DNA of 64,000 nt from an uncultured Rhodospirillaceae bacterium (GTDB lineage: Bacteria > Pseudomonadota > Alphaproteobacteria > CAAGCB01 > CAG-977), in NCBI GenBank assembly GCA_900550445.1, contig URSF01000008.1, forward strand, positions 9,270 through 73,269, written 5' to 3'. The notes under the pieces were generated by a model. The model saw nothing but the letters and a program-made list of their open reading frames with translations, had not been told where the DNA came from and did no database searches. A program made the translations under genes and the position numbers. Positions 42,880 to 52,371 of the stretch are shown piece by piece; the stretch's first letter is position 1, and each line of letters opens with the position of its first letter.

Positions 42880-43657
42880 CCTCCGTTATTTCTGAAATCG
42901 CCTGCGTTAGCTGTGCTTGTGTTAATTTCCCGTGATGCCATTCGCGGGCGTTTTCCATAAAAGAAACGCCTTTTCCTTTAACCGTATGCGCCAAAATGAC
43001 TTTCGGTTGATTATGTGCTTGCGACAATTTGATTTTTAACGCTTGCACATCATGTCCGTTACATTCTTCAACAATCCAACCGCAAGCTTCCCACATTTTT
43101 TTTATATCAAACGTTAAAATGTCAGCGGATTTCCCATCTGCCTGCATTCCGTTCAGATCGACAATGACGGTCAAATCTTGGATTTTCCGATGACCGGCGA
43201 ACATGGCACTTTCCCAAATGCTGCCTTCGTTACATTCTCCGTCACCTAAAATGACGAAAACCCTTCTTCCCGCCAAAGCCAAACCGATGCCGTAAGACAA
43301 GCCCATACCCAGACTGCCGCCTGAAAATTCAATTCTTTTTTCAATGTTTTTTGACGGTTGTCCCGGAAAGTCGCCTCCGTTTTCTTCAAAAGAATCATAG
43401 TCTTTCTGCGAAATCAAACCGGTTTCATACAATGCGGCGTACAAAGCCAATCCGGCATGACCTTTGCTTAAAATCAAACGATCCCGCGCTTCGTCAAAAG
43501 GATCGGATTTATTATATTTTAATATGCCGTTATATAATGCCGTCAGTATTTCCACACATGATAAAGACGGCGCAATATGCGCGCCGTTATTACCGGCTTT
43601 AAAAGCGGACGTCAGAATATTTTTACGCATGTTTTCAGCAAATGTCACATCTTCCAT
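42863..43657 (-). CDS. Transketolase-like N-terminal (TPP-binding) subunit
   Basis: 264 residues. N-N-G-A-H-I-A-P near 22-29, S-K-G-H-A-G-L-A near 64-71, TPP motif G-D-G-E-C-N-E-G-S-I-W-E near 141-152, V-K-G-K-G-V-S-F-M near 225. Pairs with the C-subunit to make one thiamine-diphosphate enzyme. Last base of its start overlaps the SDR stop by 1. Confidence 0.93.
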   Translation of the reverse strand: MEDVTFAENMRKNILTSAFKAGNNGAHIAPSLSCVEILTALYNGILKYNKSDPFDEARDRLILSKGHAGLALYAALYETGLISQKDYDSFEENGGDFPGQPSKNIEKRIEFSGGSLGMGLSYGIGLALAGRRVFVILGDGECNEGSIWESAMFAGHRKIQDLTVIVDLNGMQADGKSADILTFDIKKMWEACGWIVEECNGHDVQALKIKLSQAHNQPKVILAHTVKGKGVSFMENAREWHHGKLTQAQLTQAISEITEGGYGN

Positions 43658-44418
43658 TATAAACCTCCGTCTATGCGAATCACCTGGCCATTAATGAAGG
43701 ACGATCTGTCCGAAGCTAAAAAAACGGCCGTGTCCGCAACTTCTTTCGGCGTGCCAAAACGTTTCATCGGCGTTAAATCTTTAGTCTTTTCCAATTCGTC
43801 AGCGGGCATCGTTTGCAAGATTTCTGTTTCAATCACACCGGGAGCAATACAATTCGATCGTATGCCTTGCGCCCCCAATTCATTGGCGATAACGCGCGAC
43901 ATCGCGATTAAAGCCGCCTTGGCCGAACCATATATCGCTTTCCCGGGATTCCCGTCCAATGCCGCCATGGAAGCTATGTTCACAATACTGCCGTGTCCTT
44001 GACGAACCATCAAATTGGAAATCATTTGCGTTAAGAAAAACGGCGCAAAAAAGTCCGTTTCAAAAATATCTCTCAAAGCTTTTTCTGCGGACATTTGAAA
44101 CGAAGCGTTATGCATCACGCCGGCATTGTTTATCAAAGCGTCCACCGGCAATTTTGAAGATCGAATTGATATGATCGCTTTTTTTACCGCTTCTTTGTCC
44201 GTCATATCAAAATAAACGGGGCGAATTTCGATTTGATGTTTTACAGACAAATCCGAAACCAACTTGATAAAATCGGGCGTTTCCCGACGCGCATGAGCCC
44301 ATACGGAAGCACCGTTCTCGACGCATTTTTCTAAAATGGCTTTGCCGATTCCACGATTCGTTCCCGTAATTAAAATATTTTTTCCTCTAAGCATTGTTTC
44401 CTTCCTTAAAGAAATCAA
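43657..44418 (-). CDS. Short-chain dehydrogenase/reductase, FabG-like (1)
   Basis: 253 residues (247 from ATG in MLRGKN). NAD(P) motif T-G-T-N-R-G-I-G near 17-24, N-N-A-G near 99, catalytic Y-G-S-A-K near 168, ending G-Q-V-I-R-I-D-G-G. The gene ends at, and overlaps, both neighbours. Probably reduces a 3-oxoacyl-ACP intermediate or a sugar keto group. Confidence 0.9.
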   Translation of the reverse strand: MISLRKETMLRGKNILITGTNRGIGKAILEKCVENGASVWAHARRETPDFIKLVSDLSVKHQIEIRPVYFDMTDKEAVKKAIISIRSSKLPVDALINNAGVMHNASFQMSAEKALRDIFETDFFAPFFLTQMISNLMVRQGHGSIVNIASMAALDGNPGKAIYGSAKAALIAMSRVIANELGAQGIRSNCIAPGVIETEILQTMPADELEKTKDLTPMKRFGTPKEVADTAVFLASDRSSFINGQVIRIDGGL

Positions 44419-45529
44419 TCCAATACTTGATTTTTTCTTCTCGCGTCATTTTATCCGAAGGCGTCTGATATAAACGAATCCCCCCGACATAAGTTTTAGA
44501 CGTATTAACAACGCAAAATCCCCAAGACAATCCCACACCGAATGTCGCCATACATAATGTGTTGACCGGATTATCCTTTAACTGTCTGCAAATGTCGGTC
44601 GTCACCGAAGCCGAACTGCAATTGCCATACTGTGTGAACGTTTCCGTCGACCATTTTTCCTTAGGCAGTTTGGCATACATGGCAACAGTTCGCACAATCT
44701 GTTTGTTTGCCTGATGGAACGCAAAATAATCAATCTCTTCCGTTTTTTTGCCGGCATATTCCAAAATTTCGTTAATACCGCGGGGACCGACGTCCGTTGT
44801 AAACTTAAAAACGTCCATACCCTTCATGATATCGTCCCATAAATGCCAGACATTACCCGTGGCATCTGTGATTTCCAAAGAGGAAATATCTTCGCGCACG
44901 GGCAAATCGTAACCGCCCGCGGGCGCAATCAGCTTATCCCAATCTTTTCCGCGTGTCCCCGTATAAAAATAAGCCGTGTTTTCATCATCGGTATATTCCA
45001 ATAACGTCGCGGACCCCGCATCGCCGAACAACATATTGGAATTGCGATTGCGCCGATCCGAATGTCTGCTGACAATATCGCCGGCCAAAACCAAACATTT
45101 CGAAGCGGTTTTTGCCGAAATCATCGAATGAGCCAACATTAATCCGTGAACGTAAGCCGAACAAGCCAACCCGGAAACATCAAAGCAAGTGCATTCCTCT
45201 TTTAATCCCAATCTGCCGTGCAACACGCATGCGGACGCGGGATAATGATAATCATGTGAGGCGGAAACAACGATCAAAGCGTCAATCGTATTTTTATCAA
45301 TATTCAAACGCTCAAATAAATCGTTTGCGGCGGCTTCGCATAAATCCGCGTTCGTCGTGCGTTCATCGGCCACATAACGCGTCCCCAATCCCAGAATTTT
45401 TTTATTACGTTCCAACAACTTAAGATCATTGTTAAAGAACTCGATTTCGTCATCGATATTGATAAAATGTTCCGGAACGACAGCGGTAATGCCGGTGATT
45501 TTGACGTGCTCGAACTTGGATTTAGGCAT
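44387..45529 (-). CDS. KAS III-like ketoacyl synthase (1)
   Basis: 380 residues. Cys123 (G-L-A-C-S-A-Y), His272 (F-H-Q-A-N-K), Asn303 (Y-G-N-C-S-S-A) form the FabH triad. Condenses a starter acyl with malonyl-ACP or performs acyl transfer. Paralogous to the gene at 46,905, sharing the start I-P/V-P-E-H-(F/C)-(I/V)-N-I-D-D-E and the end Y-N/V-G-G-I-x-x-Y. Confidence 0.92.
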   Translation of the reverse strand: MPKSKFEHVKITGITAVVPEHFINIDDEIEFFNNDLKLLERNKKILGLGTRYVADERTTNADLCEAAANDLFERLNIDKNTIDALIVVSASHDYHYPASACVLHGRLGLKEECTCFDVSGLACSAYVHGLMLAHSMISAKTASKCLVLAGDIVSRHSDRRNRNSNMLFGDAGSATLLEYTDDENTAYFYTGTRGKDWDKLIAPAGGYDLPVREDISSLEITDATGNVWHLWDDIMKGMDVFKFTTDVGPRGINEILEYAGKKTEEIDYFAFHQANKQIVRTVAMYAKLPKEKWSTETFTQYGNCSSASVTTDICRQLKDNPVNTLCMATFGVGLSWGFCVVNTSKTYVGGIRLYQTPSDKMTREEKIKYWIDFFKEGNNA

Positions 45530-45540
45530 AAAAAAACTCC

Positions 45541-46281
45541 CTAACGACTGGCGCAGTCAACAACATAATTCTGACCGGTAATCCATTTGGCCTTATCGGA
45601 CAACAAAAATACGACAACATTGGCGACATCTTGCGGTTCGCCAAACCCCATCGGATAAAATTGACGCACTTTATCCATGATTTCAGGAATTCTTTGTGTC
45701 ATGGGCGTATCTATATCAGACGGTGAAACCGTATTAAAACGAATACCCTTCGGAGCAAATTCTTTGGCAATCGCCACCATGGAGGCGACCAAAGCCGCTT
45801 TTGATCCCGAATAAGAAATAATCGCTTTGGCCGGACGGTCGTAAGCACATGATGATATGGAAACAAAGCTGGAACCGGCACCGATGTTTACGCGTTTGTC
45901 GGCAAAGCCTTTGGCCATCATGACGGGGGCAAAATAATTAATCTCAAACAGCTGTTTCATCGCATCAACATCTAATGCGCGCAACGGACGCGTTTCCGTT
46001 ATGCCGGCGCAACAGGCGACACCTTTGAATTTACCGTATTTGTCTTTCAGCATGTTCATGAATTCAGGCAAAGCCGCAACATCTTGCGCCAAATCCTTTT
46101 GTTCGCAAAAAAACTTTTCGGGAAAAGCCGCTTTGTTCCGAACAGTATCAAGAGCTGCCGCATTACGAGCGATTCCAACAACCGTCGCTCCTTTCGCGTT
46201 CAAAGTTAATGCGACAGCTTCTCCGATTCCCGAAGAAGCCCCCGTAACAATAAAAAAATCCGTGTTATTGAAGGTAGGCAC
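45541..46281 (-). CDS. Short-chain dehydrogenase/reductase (2)
   Basis: 246 residues. T-G-A-S-S-G-I-G near 14-21, C-C-A-G near 91, Y-S-G-S-K near 154, ending I-T-G-Q-N-Y-V-V-D-C-A-S-R. Closest in this window to the SDR at 48,057 (same C-terminal N-Y-V-(V/L)-D-C), so these two are likely duplicates working with the two KAS III. Confidence 0.9.
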   Translation of the reverse strand: MPTFNNTDFFIVTGASSGIGEAVALTLNAKGATVVGIARNAAALDTVRNKAAFPEKFFCEQKDLAQDVAALPEFMNMLKDKYGKFKGVACCAGITETRPLRALDVDAMKQLFEINYFAPVMMAKGFADKRVNIGAGSSFVSISSCAYDRPAKAIISYSGSKAALVASMVAIAKEFAPKGIRFNTVSPSDIDTPMTQRIPEIMDKVRQFYPMGFGEPQDVANVVVFLLSDKAKWITGQNYVVDCASR

Positions 46282-46697
46282 TACTGTTTCTCCTTTAATT
46301 GAACCAATTCGACGATCATCGAATTACGAAACGCCAGATAACACCATGCCGCAATATCGGTATTGTCTTCGTCAACATAAGTGATCGGAACTAAAAACAT
46401 TCCGCCGTTTTCTCGGATCATTTTTTCTGCGTCGGCATTAATATCATCACTGATATAGGCAAAATGAAAAATTTTGCGCTTGGCCTGCAAATGAGGACTG
46501 ACAGGCCCTTCCTTATTCAGATTAGTCACCAGTTCCAAATCAGGTTGTCCTTCCGCTTTTAAAAATTGAACCTGAATTTCCGACGACACGTCCATCCGTT
46601 TTTCCCCGTTGGGCATATAACCGAATAAGGAAAAAAAGCCGATGTCTTTATCAATGTTTTTTGAAGCAATCCCTATATGATGCAAAGCTTTAATCAT
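46281..46697 (-). CDS. VOC (glyoxalase/epimerase fold) protein
   Basis: 138 residues. L-H-H-I-G-I-A at 5-11 and E-L-V near 75, with H-F-A-Y-I-S near 98-103 giving metal-ligand positions of the vicinal-oxygen-chelate fold, nearest in style to methylmalonyl-CoA epimerase. May epimerise or otherwise act on an acyl intermediate. Overlaps the SDR by 1 base and ACP 2 by 4. Confidence 0.85.
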   Translation of the reverse strand: MIKALHHIGIASKNIDKDIGFFSLFGYMPNGEKRMDVSSEIQVQFLKAEGQPDLELVTNLNKEGPVSPHLQAKRKIFHFAYISDDINADAEKMIRENGGMFLVPITYVDEDNTDIAAWCYLAFRNSMIVELVQLKEKQ

Positions 46698-46912
46698 AAT
46701 CCGGCCTTTTTCGCAATATCTCCGATTGTTGTGACTTCATGATAATCTTTCATGGTCGTCTTGACGCCGAACGATTTTTCCAAAAAAGCCATCGTTGCCA
46801 TTACGGACAAAGAATCCCATTCATCCAAATCTTCCAAAACCGTTTCGTAAGACAAATCTTCTTCTGTCTGCAAAACATCTTGCATTTCCGCCAAAAATTC
46901 TTCTTTAGTCAT
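46694..46912 (-). CDS. Acyl carrier protein 2
   Basis: 72 residues. Ser34 in D-E-W-D-S-L-S-V is the likely phosphopantetheine site. Overlaps the second KAS III gene by 8 bases. Distinct in sequence from ACP 1, suggesting two separate acyl tracks. Confidence 0.9.
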   Translation of the reverse strand: MTKEEFLAEMQDVLQTEEDLSYETVLEDLDEWDSLSVMATMAFLEKSFGVKTTMKDYHEVTTIGDIAKKAGL

Positions 46913-48053
46913 GTTCTTCTCCTTTAAAGTAGTTTATCCAATTCATAATTTGTTCCGATCGCGTTTTTCCGTTTTTCGGAACGGTGTAAGTTGAAATGCC
47001 TCCGTTGTACATTTCTGATAAATCAACCGCCGCTCCGCCCCATGACAATCCGATCCCGAATGTGCAAAGAACCGTGTTTCCGATTGTTTTTCCGACAGCT
47101 TGATCACATAAAACCGTCACGACTGAATTAACCGAATTATTTGCATATCTTGAAAAGGTTTCTGTCGGTGCTTTTTCAAACGGTATTCCCGCTTTCGCAA
47201 CGATCATTTCGACAATTTGTTTGTTTGCCTGATGAATGGCAAACAAATCAACGTCTTGTATCGTCCAAGCTGCGGCATTCATCGTATCCGACAATAACTT
47301 GGGAGCGACTTCCATTGTGAAATTAAAAACGTCTTCTCCTTTCATCAATCCCTGATCCGCAGTCCAAATGTTGCCGTTTCCGTCTACCACGGAAAGATCA
47401 AAGTCTTTTTTTTGGTACGGCAAACGTTGCCCGCCGAACGGGTGGATTATTTTGTCCCAGTTCTTTCCGTCAGTCCCGGTGACGAAAAATGACTTGGGCG
47501 CTCCTTTCTCATATTTTAAAATTGTCGCGGATACGGCGTCTCCGAAAACAGGCGCTATTTTTCTGTTTTGAACCCGTATGTCATGAGCGGGATTATCTCC
47601 GGTCAACAACAAAGCCGTTTTAAAAGCTCCGGACGACATTAATCCCGATGCACACATCAAAGCATGTACATATCCGGAACAGCCCAGATTGATGCTTAAA
47701 CAGGTACAGCTTTTGTTCAGTTCCAACAAACCGTGAACGATACAGGCATCGCTGGGACGCGGATAATCCGGATTTTGATTAACGAAAATCAGTAAATCTA
47801 TTTCATCGGGAGAAATTCCCATTTCCTGTAATAACTTAACAGCAGCGTCTGTCGCCATATCCGTAACGGTTGTGTTTTGATCGGCAATATACCGTTTCCC
47901 GTATCCGATCATTTTTTTTGCGCGCGCCAATTTTTTTGGATTATCGTCAAAATATTCCAGTTCGTCATCAATATTGACACAGTGTTCCGGAATAACAGTT
48001 TTTATTCCTTTTATTTGAATATTTTCAAAACAAGTCGTTGTCATGACGGTCAC
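46905..48053 (-). CDS. KAS III-like ketoacyl synthase (2)
   Basis: 382 residues. Cys125 (L-G-C-S-G-Y-V-H), His in I-H-Q-A-N-K near 273, Asn in R-Y-A-N-N-S near 305. Same family as the gene at 44,387. Starts three bases after the SDR stop. Confidence 0.92.
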   Translation of the reverse strand: MTVMTTTCFENIQIKGIKTVIPEHCVNIDDELEYFDDNPKKLARAKKMIGYGKRYIADQNTTVTDMATDAAVKLLQEMGISPDEIDLLIFVNQNPDYPRPSDACIVHGLLELNKSCTCLSINLGCSGYVHALMCASGLMSSGAFKTALLLTGDNPAHDIRVQNRKIAPVFGDAVSATILKYEKGAPKSFFVTGTDGKNWDKIIHPFGGQRLPYQKKDFDLSVVDGNGNIWTADQGLMKGEDVFNFTMEVAPKLLSDTMNAAAWTIQDVDLFAIHQANKQIVEMIVAKAGIPFEKAPTETFSRYANNSVNSVVTVLCDQAVGKTIGNTVLCTFGIGLSWGGAAVDLSEMYNGGISTYTVPKNGKTRSEQIMNWINYFKGEEHD

Positions 48054-48056
48054 CCA

Positions 48057-48788
48057 TTAAAAACTGCAACAATCCAGAACGTAATTTTGTCCTGTTATCC
48101 AAGAAGCTTCTTTAGAAAGTAAAAATGCCGCCAGCTCTGCCACATCGATCGGTTCACCGAAACCCATCGGATATTGTTGTATCTGCGAATCAATATATTC
48201 CTGCGGAGATTTCGATGTGCGAATATTAGAAGGCAGAATACAGTTCATCCGAATTTTATTTTTTGCATACTCCTTAGCCATAGATTTAACGGCCGCACAT
48301 AAAGCCGCTTTGCTGCCGGCATAGGCTAAGTGCCCTTTATCTGAAATATAAGCTGCGGCAGACGACAAGAAAACCATCGAAGTACCCGCACCGATATTGT
48401 TTCGTTTATCGGCCATTCCCTTAGCCAAAAAAATTGGAGCCAAATAATTAATATTCAGTGTGTTTTGTACGGTGTTTATATCTGTTATTGCCAAAGGCTG
48501 AATTGGAACAACGCCCGCGCAGTAAACCATTCCGCTGAATTTACCATATTTTTCTTTCAACTTTTTAACATAAGAGGATAAGTCTTCAATATTCGCCGTT
48601 AAATCTTTCTGCTCAACAAAAACATTTTCCGGACGGAAGGCATTTGATTTCATTTCGTTCAACCGCCCTGTATCCCGTCCGATACCGATAACCGTTGCTC
48701 CCAGTCGATTTAGAAACAAAGCGATTTCTTTTCCTATTCCGGAAGAAGCTCCTGTTATAATAAAGCGTTGTTTTGATGAAAATAACAT
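48057..48788 (-). CDS. Short-chain dehydrogenase/reductase (3)
   Basis: 243 residues. T-G-A-S-S-G-I-G near 12-19, Y-C-A-G-V near 89, Y-A-G-S-K near 153, ending G-Q-N-Y-V-L-D-C-C. Paralogue of the SDR at 45,541. Makes, with KAS III 2 and ACP 2, a minimal condensation and reduction set. Confidence 0.9.
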   Translation of the reverse strand: MLFSSKQRFIITGASSGIGKEIALFLNRLGATVIGIGRDTGRLNEMKSNAFRPENVFVEQKDLTANIEDLSSYVKKLKEKYGKFSGMVYCAGVVPIQPLAITDINTVQNTLNINYLAPIFLAKGMADKRNNIGAGTSMVFLSSAAAYISDKGHLAYAGSKAALCAAVKSMAKEYAKNKIRMNCILPSNIRTSKSPQEYIDSQIQQYPMGFGEPIDVAELAAFLLSKEASWITGQNYVLDCCSF

Positions 48789-48811
48789 TTAAAATAACTC
48801 TCTTTAAAAGA

Positions 48812-49912
48812 TCATATTTTTTTTAGCATATTTTTCAGAAGATTATATTTCTTCTTGTTTTTTTTGCATTTTTTTCCAAAAGTAATAATTGAAAGAATTC
48901 TATATACAATGCTTCCTCCCTTTAATACTTTTTTTATCAGTTTTGGGTTGTTCAAAATTTGATATGTAAGTCCTTCTTCGATTGAAGACAAATCTTCTTG
49001 ATCATAAGGACGATTTGACCAGTCATAATAAGATCCTCTATTTCTTATCAATCTTTCAATTACGTCGTATTTCCCGAAATAAATAGAGGCCAAAACAATA
49101 TTATGAATAATTTCTGCTCTTTTATTATCAATTTCCATGCCGAAACGTTCCTGACATTCATCTAGAAAAGCCAAAAATGTTTCTCCTCTGTGCAACCAAA
49201 AACGGTTTGTTGAAAAAGGATCACAAAGCAGCCGACCGAACCAAATACCGTTTTTTTGAACACGCCATACGGACATTTCTTTTTTTATAAATCCGAAATT
49301 TCCTTTCTGCAAATGTGACAGGTGCATAAACCAATCACCCGGATCTATATTACGTTTCGGCCACCAGTCCTCTATTTTATCGTCCGTCCTGTTAAATCGC
49401 CAGCGATACATAATACTGGCATTTGAAATAAAGTTTTCTTGTTCCAGCAGATCTTTTAAGGTAATAACATCAGGATTCCCGGGTATTTCAGGACATTTTA
49501 CTATATCCGCATGAGAGCCATCTGAAAAAACAGTTTTATGTTGATGGAAACAGCCTGCAAAATCAGGATGGGAATCTAAAAAATCAACCTGCATTTGCAG
49601 TTTATTCGGATCAGTCCAATAATCATCTCCTTCACAATTCGCAAAATATTCACAATCGACGGCTTTCCAGCTATCGGAATAATTTTCCTGAGCGTTTGTA
49701 TTTACTGTTCGTAATAATGGTTTAATAATGTCGGGATATTTTTGGGCATATTCCTTAATAATTTCCTGAGTCCCATCGGTTGAAGCGTCATCATTCACAT
49801 GAACTTCAAAAGGAAAGTTCGTTTTTTGCATGACGAAACCTTCCAAGGCATCTCGAATATAATTTACTTGATTATACGTGCAGCAATTTACATAAACGCG
49901 AGGTTTGTTCAT
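48812..49912 (-). CDS. Family 2 glycosyltransferase
   Basis: 366 residues. GT-A start C-C-T-Y-N-Q-V-N-Y, F-E-V-H-V-N-D-D-A-S-T-D-G-T near 34-47, and E-G-D-D-Y-W near 94-99 (D-x-D region). Adds a sugar to a lipid-linked intermediate at the inner face of the membrane. C-terminus is basic (K-K-C-K-K-N-K-K-K). Confidence 0.93.
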   Translation of the reverse strand: MNKPRVYVNCCTYNQVNYIRDALEGFVMQKTNFPFEVHVNDDASTDGTQEIIKEYAQKYPDIIKPLLRTVNTNAQENYSDSWKAVDCEYFANCEGDDYWTDPNKLQMQVDFLDSHPDFAGCFHQHKTVFSDGSHADIVKCPEIPGNPDVITLKDLLEQENFISNASIMYRWRFNRTDDKIEDWWPKRNIDPGDWFMHLSHLQKGNFGFIKKEMSVWRVQKNGIWFGRLLCDPFSTNRFWLHRGETFLAFLDECQERFGMEIDNKRAEIIHNIVLASIYFGKYDVIERLIRNRGSYYDWSNRPYDQEDLSSIEEGLTYQILNNPKLIKKVLKGGSIVYRILSIITFGKKCKKNKKKYNLLKNMLKKI

Positions 49913-49914
49913 TT

Positions 49915-50457
49915 TTATTCACCCCTTACCCAATTGAAAAATTTTTCTTTTTGTGAATTAAAAATATCTTTTTTCAAAATAAAATATATTTCATTTTCAT
50001 CTTCACCGACAACTTCGTGTCCTGTAATTTTATGCCATCGAATGACTTTTTTATTTGTTTTCAAAACATCACACTTCTTTATTTCCATTCCCAAAACATT
50101 GAATGCGTATCCGTCACCCAACAAGGGGGCTTCCAGCATTTCTTCTGCAGAACTGCCGTCCTGCATTGCCCAACGACCTCCCGTATAAGAAGTTCCTTCA
50201 ATGTTATAAATTGATGTCATACCGATCGGTTCATGATTTTTGTTTTCAATAATAAGTAGATATTCAGATTCGCTTTCCGTGCTTTTACGGATAAACGTTT
50301 TTTGTCGTTCAATATCGTTCAACACGGCGTGACAAAAACATTTTGCTTTTTTGGGATTATTTCTTAAAGCCAACATAAATTCGGCATCTTGTTGTGTAGC
50401 CAAACGAAGATTGACAAATTTTCCTTGTAATGTTTCCGGCTTTTGTAAAGTTTTCAT
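49915..50457 (-). CDS. GNAT acetyltransferase (2)
   Basis: 180 residues from ATG 50,457 (an upstream TTG at 50,463 is less likely). K-F-V-N-L-R-L-A-T near 14-22, L-L-I-I-E-N-K..I-G-M-T-S-I-Y near 68-84, and Y-A-F-N-V-L-G near 118 resemble the PseH/RimJ-like sugar N-acetyltransferases, and the paralogue at 51,838. Confidence 0.85.
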   Translation of the reverse strand: MKTLQKPETLQGKFVNLRLATQQDAEFMLALRNNPKKAKCFCHAVLNDIERQKTFIRKSTESESEYLLIIENKNHEPIGMTSIYNIEGTSYTGGRWAMQDGSSAEEMLEAPLLGDGYAFNVLGMEIKKCDVLKTNKKVIRWHKITGHEVVGEDENEIYFILKKDIFNSQKEKFFNWVRGE

Positions 50458-50459
50458 TT

Positions 50460-50681
50460 TCAACCTGTCAATTTATGATTCAATCGGTATCGGGGATTAA
50501 AAAATCTAAAATCCGCCGGAATAAAATTGATTCTTTTTTGAATACCGCCGTCACCCCATAACCAATCAAAAGGTCCGGCTTTTTTTCTTAACTTCAAAAC
50601 CAACATTGCTGCAGTCGGGCAAGCTTGTCCCGACGAAATAACCGCATCATATTGTTTCGGGTTTTCAGACGCAAACATCAA
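50460..50681 (-). pseudogene. N-terminal fragment of a DUF1796 (papain-like) protein
   Basis: 73 residues. Y-D-A-V-I-S-S-G-Q-A-C-P-T-A near 11-24 and G-P-F-D-W-L-W near 36-42 are the first blocks of DUF1796, a putative cysteine peptidase domain of about 200 residues. The remaining domain is missing and the next gene starts 3 bases on. Either a truncated relic or a very short derivative. A longer member-like protein is encoded at 54,114. Confidence 0.6.
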
Positions 50682-50687
50682 GCCCTC

Positions 50688-51821
50688 TCATTTTGCGTAT
50701 TTTTTAACCATTTCAGCGACATATGTCACATCGTCATGTGTTAAACGCATATGCAGGGGTAACGACAAAGTATGTTCGGAAGCGTGCAAAGAATTCGGAC
50801 AGGTTCCTTTGGCATAAGCGTACATTTTGTATTCAGTGTTATCACGATAATGAACGCCAGGGAAAATGCCGACTTCATTCAAAGAAAGCAATAATTCGTC
50901 TCTGTTTTCAACTAAAATCTGATATAAATGACGTGAGGATTCACAATTTGGAGCGCACGGAATAGAACGAACTTTGTTGCAGTTTTCAAAGGCTGCATCA
51001 TACCAACCAGCCATCGTGCGGCGATAAGCATTATCTCTGTCCAAATATTTTAATGAAACCAAACCGATTGAAGCCATTATAGAATTACCGTGATCTTTAT
51101 GTCCGATATATTCAACATCGTATTTCCATTTATATGCACCGCCGCCGGCAGATCGAGCAAAAGTATCTTTGTTAATACCCAGCCATGATTTTTTACGCAC
51201 AATTTCATCATTTTCGGCGTCTTTAAAACAGATCATACCGCTATCGCCTGTCGGACAATTTTTAACAGCCTGATATGAATATATAATAACATCGGCATCT
51301 GTTCCGGGCAAAGAACCGTCCGTATAGCGTGTTCCCGCCATATGAGCCGCATCCAAAATTAGTTTTAAACCCCGTTCTTTACAAATTTTTGCAATATCGG
51401 CGTAGCGTCTGGTATTTCCGCCTAAACCAACGAACATAACGGCCTTTGTTTTGGCGGTAATTCGTTCTTCAACGGATTTCGGGTCTAAACACAGGTATTC
51501 GTCAACATCTGCAAAAACGACTTTCATCTTGTTATATAAAATAGCATGATTCGTCGAAACGAATGTCATTGGTGTCGATATGATTTCGTCACCGTCCTGC
51601 CAACCGTTTTGTTCTTTTAAAACATTAACAGCCAAGTCTAATCCGACAGTTGCGGAATTTAAATAATGAGCATGGGGCAAACCAGTATATTCTTTCCATT
51701 TTTCTTCCAACTGAATGGTTTTAAAACCTAATCCGGTCCATCCTTTTTCTAAGCATTCTCGAATTTCTTCTAAACATTCTTCTGTTCTGAAAGTAGGAAC
51801 AAACAATTGAATTTGTTTCAT
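50688..51821 (-). CDS. DegT/DnrJ/EryC1/StrS aminotransferase (1)
   Basis: 377 residues. PLP lysine is Lys187 in Y-Q-A-V-K-N-C, with D-A-A-H near 157-160 and a sugar-binding S-T-P-M-T-F-V-S-T near 82-90. Makes an amino sugar from a nucleotide-linked keto sugar, possibly a second one besides the product of the enzyme at 54,850. Confidence 0.93.
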   Translation of the reverse strand: MKQIQLFVPTFRTEECLEEIRECLEKGWTGLGFKTIQLEEKWKEYTGLPHAHYLNSATVGLDLAVNVLKEQNGWQDGDEIISTPMTFVSTNHAILYNKMKVVFADVDEYLCLDPKSVEERITAKTKAVMFVGLGGNTRRYADIAKICKERGLKLILDAAHMAGTRYTDGSLPGTDADVIIYSYQAVKNCPTGDSGMICFKDAENDEIVRKKSWLGINKDTFARSAGGGAYKWKYDVEYIGHKDHGNSIMASIGLVSLKYLDRDNAYRRTMAGWYDAAFENCNKVRSIPCAPNCESSRHLYQILVENRDELLLSLNEVGIFPGVHYRDNTEYKMYAYAKGTCPNSLHASEHTLSLPLHMRLTHDDVTYVAEMVKKYAK

Positions 51822-51837
51822 TTTTTTCTCCTTTTTT

Positions 51838-52371
51838 TTATAAAAGGTCTAAAAACCGCTGTTTGTTTTGATTAAACATGTCACGCGTCATTTCAAAAAA
51901 GATATCTTCTTTACCTTCTTTGATATAACGAGTTCCCCATATTTCATGGTAGCGCAGTACTTTTTTATTGTTTTTTCGGACGTCATAGTAATCTTTACGC
52001 AAATTCAGAACGTTAAAAGCGTAGTTCCATCCGAGAATAGAGCTTTCCAGAACTTCTTCCGGTAAAGAATGTTCAACCATACACCAACGACCGCTGGTAA
52101 ATTCATCTTCATGAATATTATATATGGAAACTGTCCCCAAAGGCGTTCCGTCTTTGCGTTCTATGATAAAATAGTATTCATTGTCCAAAGTCAGATATCG
52201 TTTGATATAATCAATTTGCTTTTGTAAATTATTTTCTGTTTTATGAAGAAATTTTACCGCTTTACCTGTAGTGCGCAGCTGCAAGATAAAAGCCGCGTCG
52301 TCAATGGTTACTTCGCGCAGATTAACGTACTTTCCTTCGATCGGTTTGAAATCATGCGTATTTTTAATCAT
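51838..52371 (-). CDS. GNAT acetyltransferase (3)
   Basis: 177 residues. G-K-Y-V-N-L-R-E-V near 13-21, Y-Y-F-I-I-E-R..G-T-V-S-I-Y-N-I near 66-86, W-N-Y-A-F-N-V-L-N near 112. Paralogue of the gene at 49,915. Overlaps the QdtC/FdtA fusion by 8 bases. Confidence 0.85.
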   Translation of the reverse strand: MIKNTHDFKPIEGKYVNLREVTIDDAAFILQLRTTGKAVKFLHKTENNLQKQIDYIKRYLTLDNEYYFIIERKDGTPLGTVSIYNIHEDEFTSGRWCMVEHSLPEEVLESSILGWNYAFNVLNLRKDYYDVRKNNKKVLRYHEIWGTRYIKEGKEDIFFEMTRDMFNQNKQRFLDLL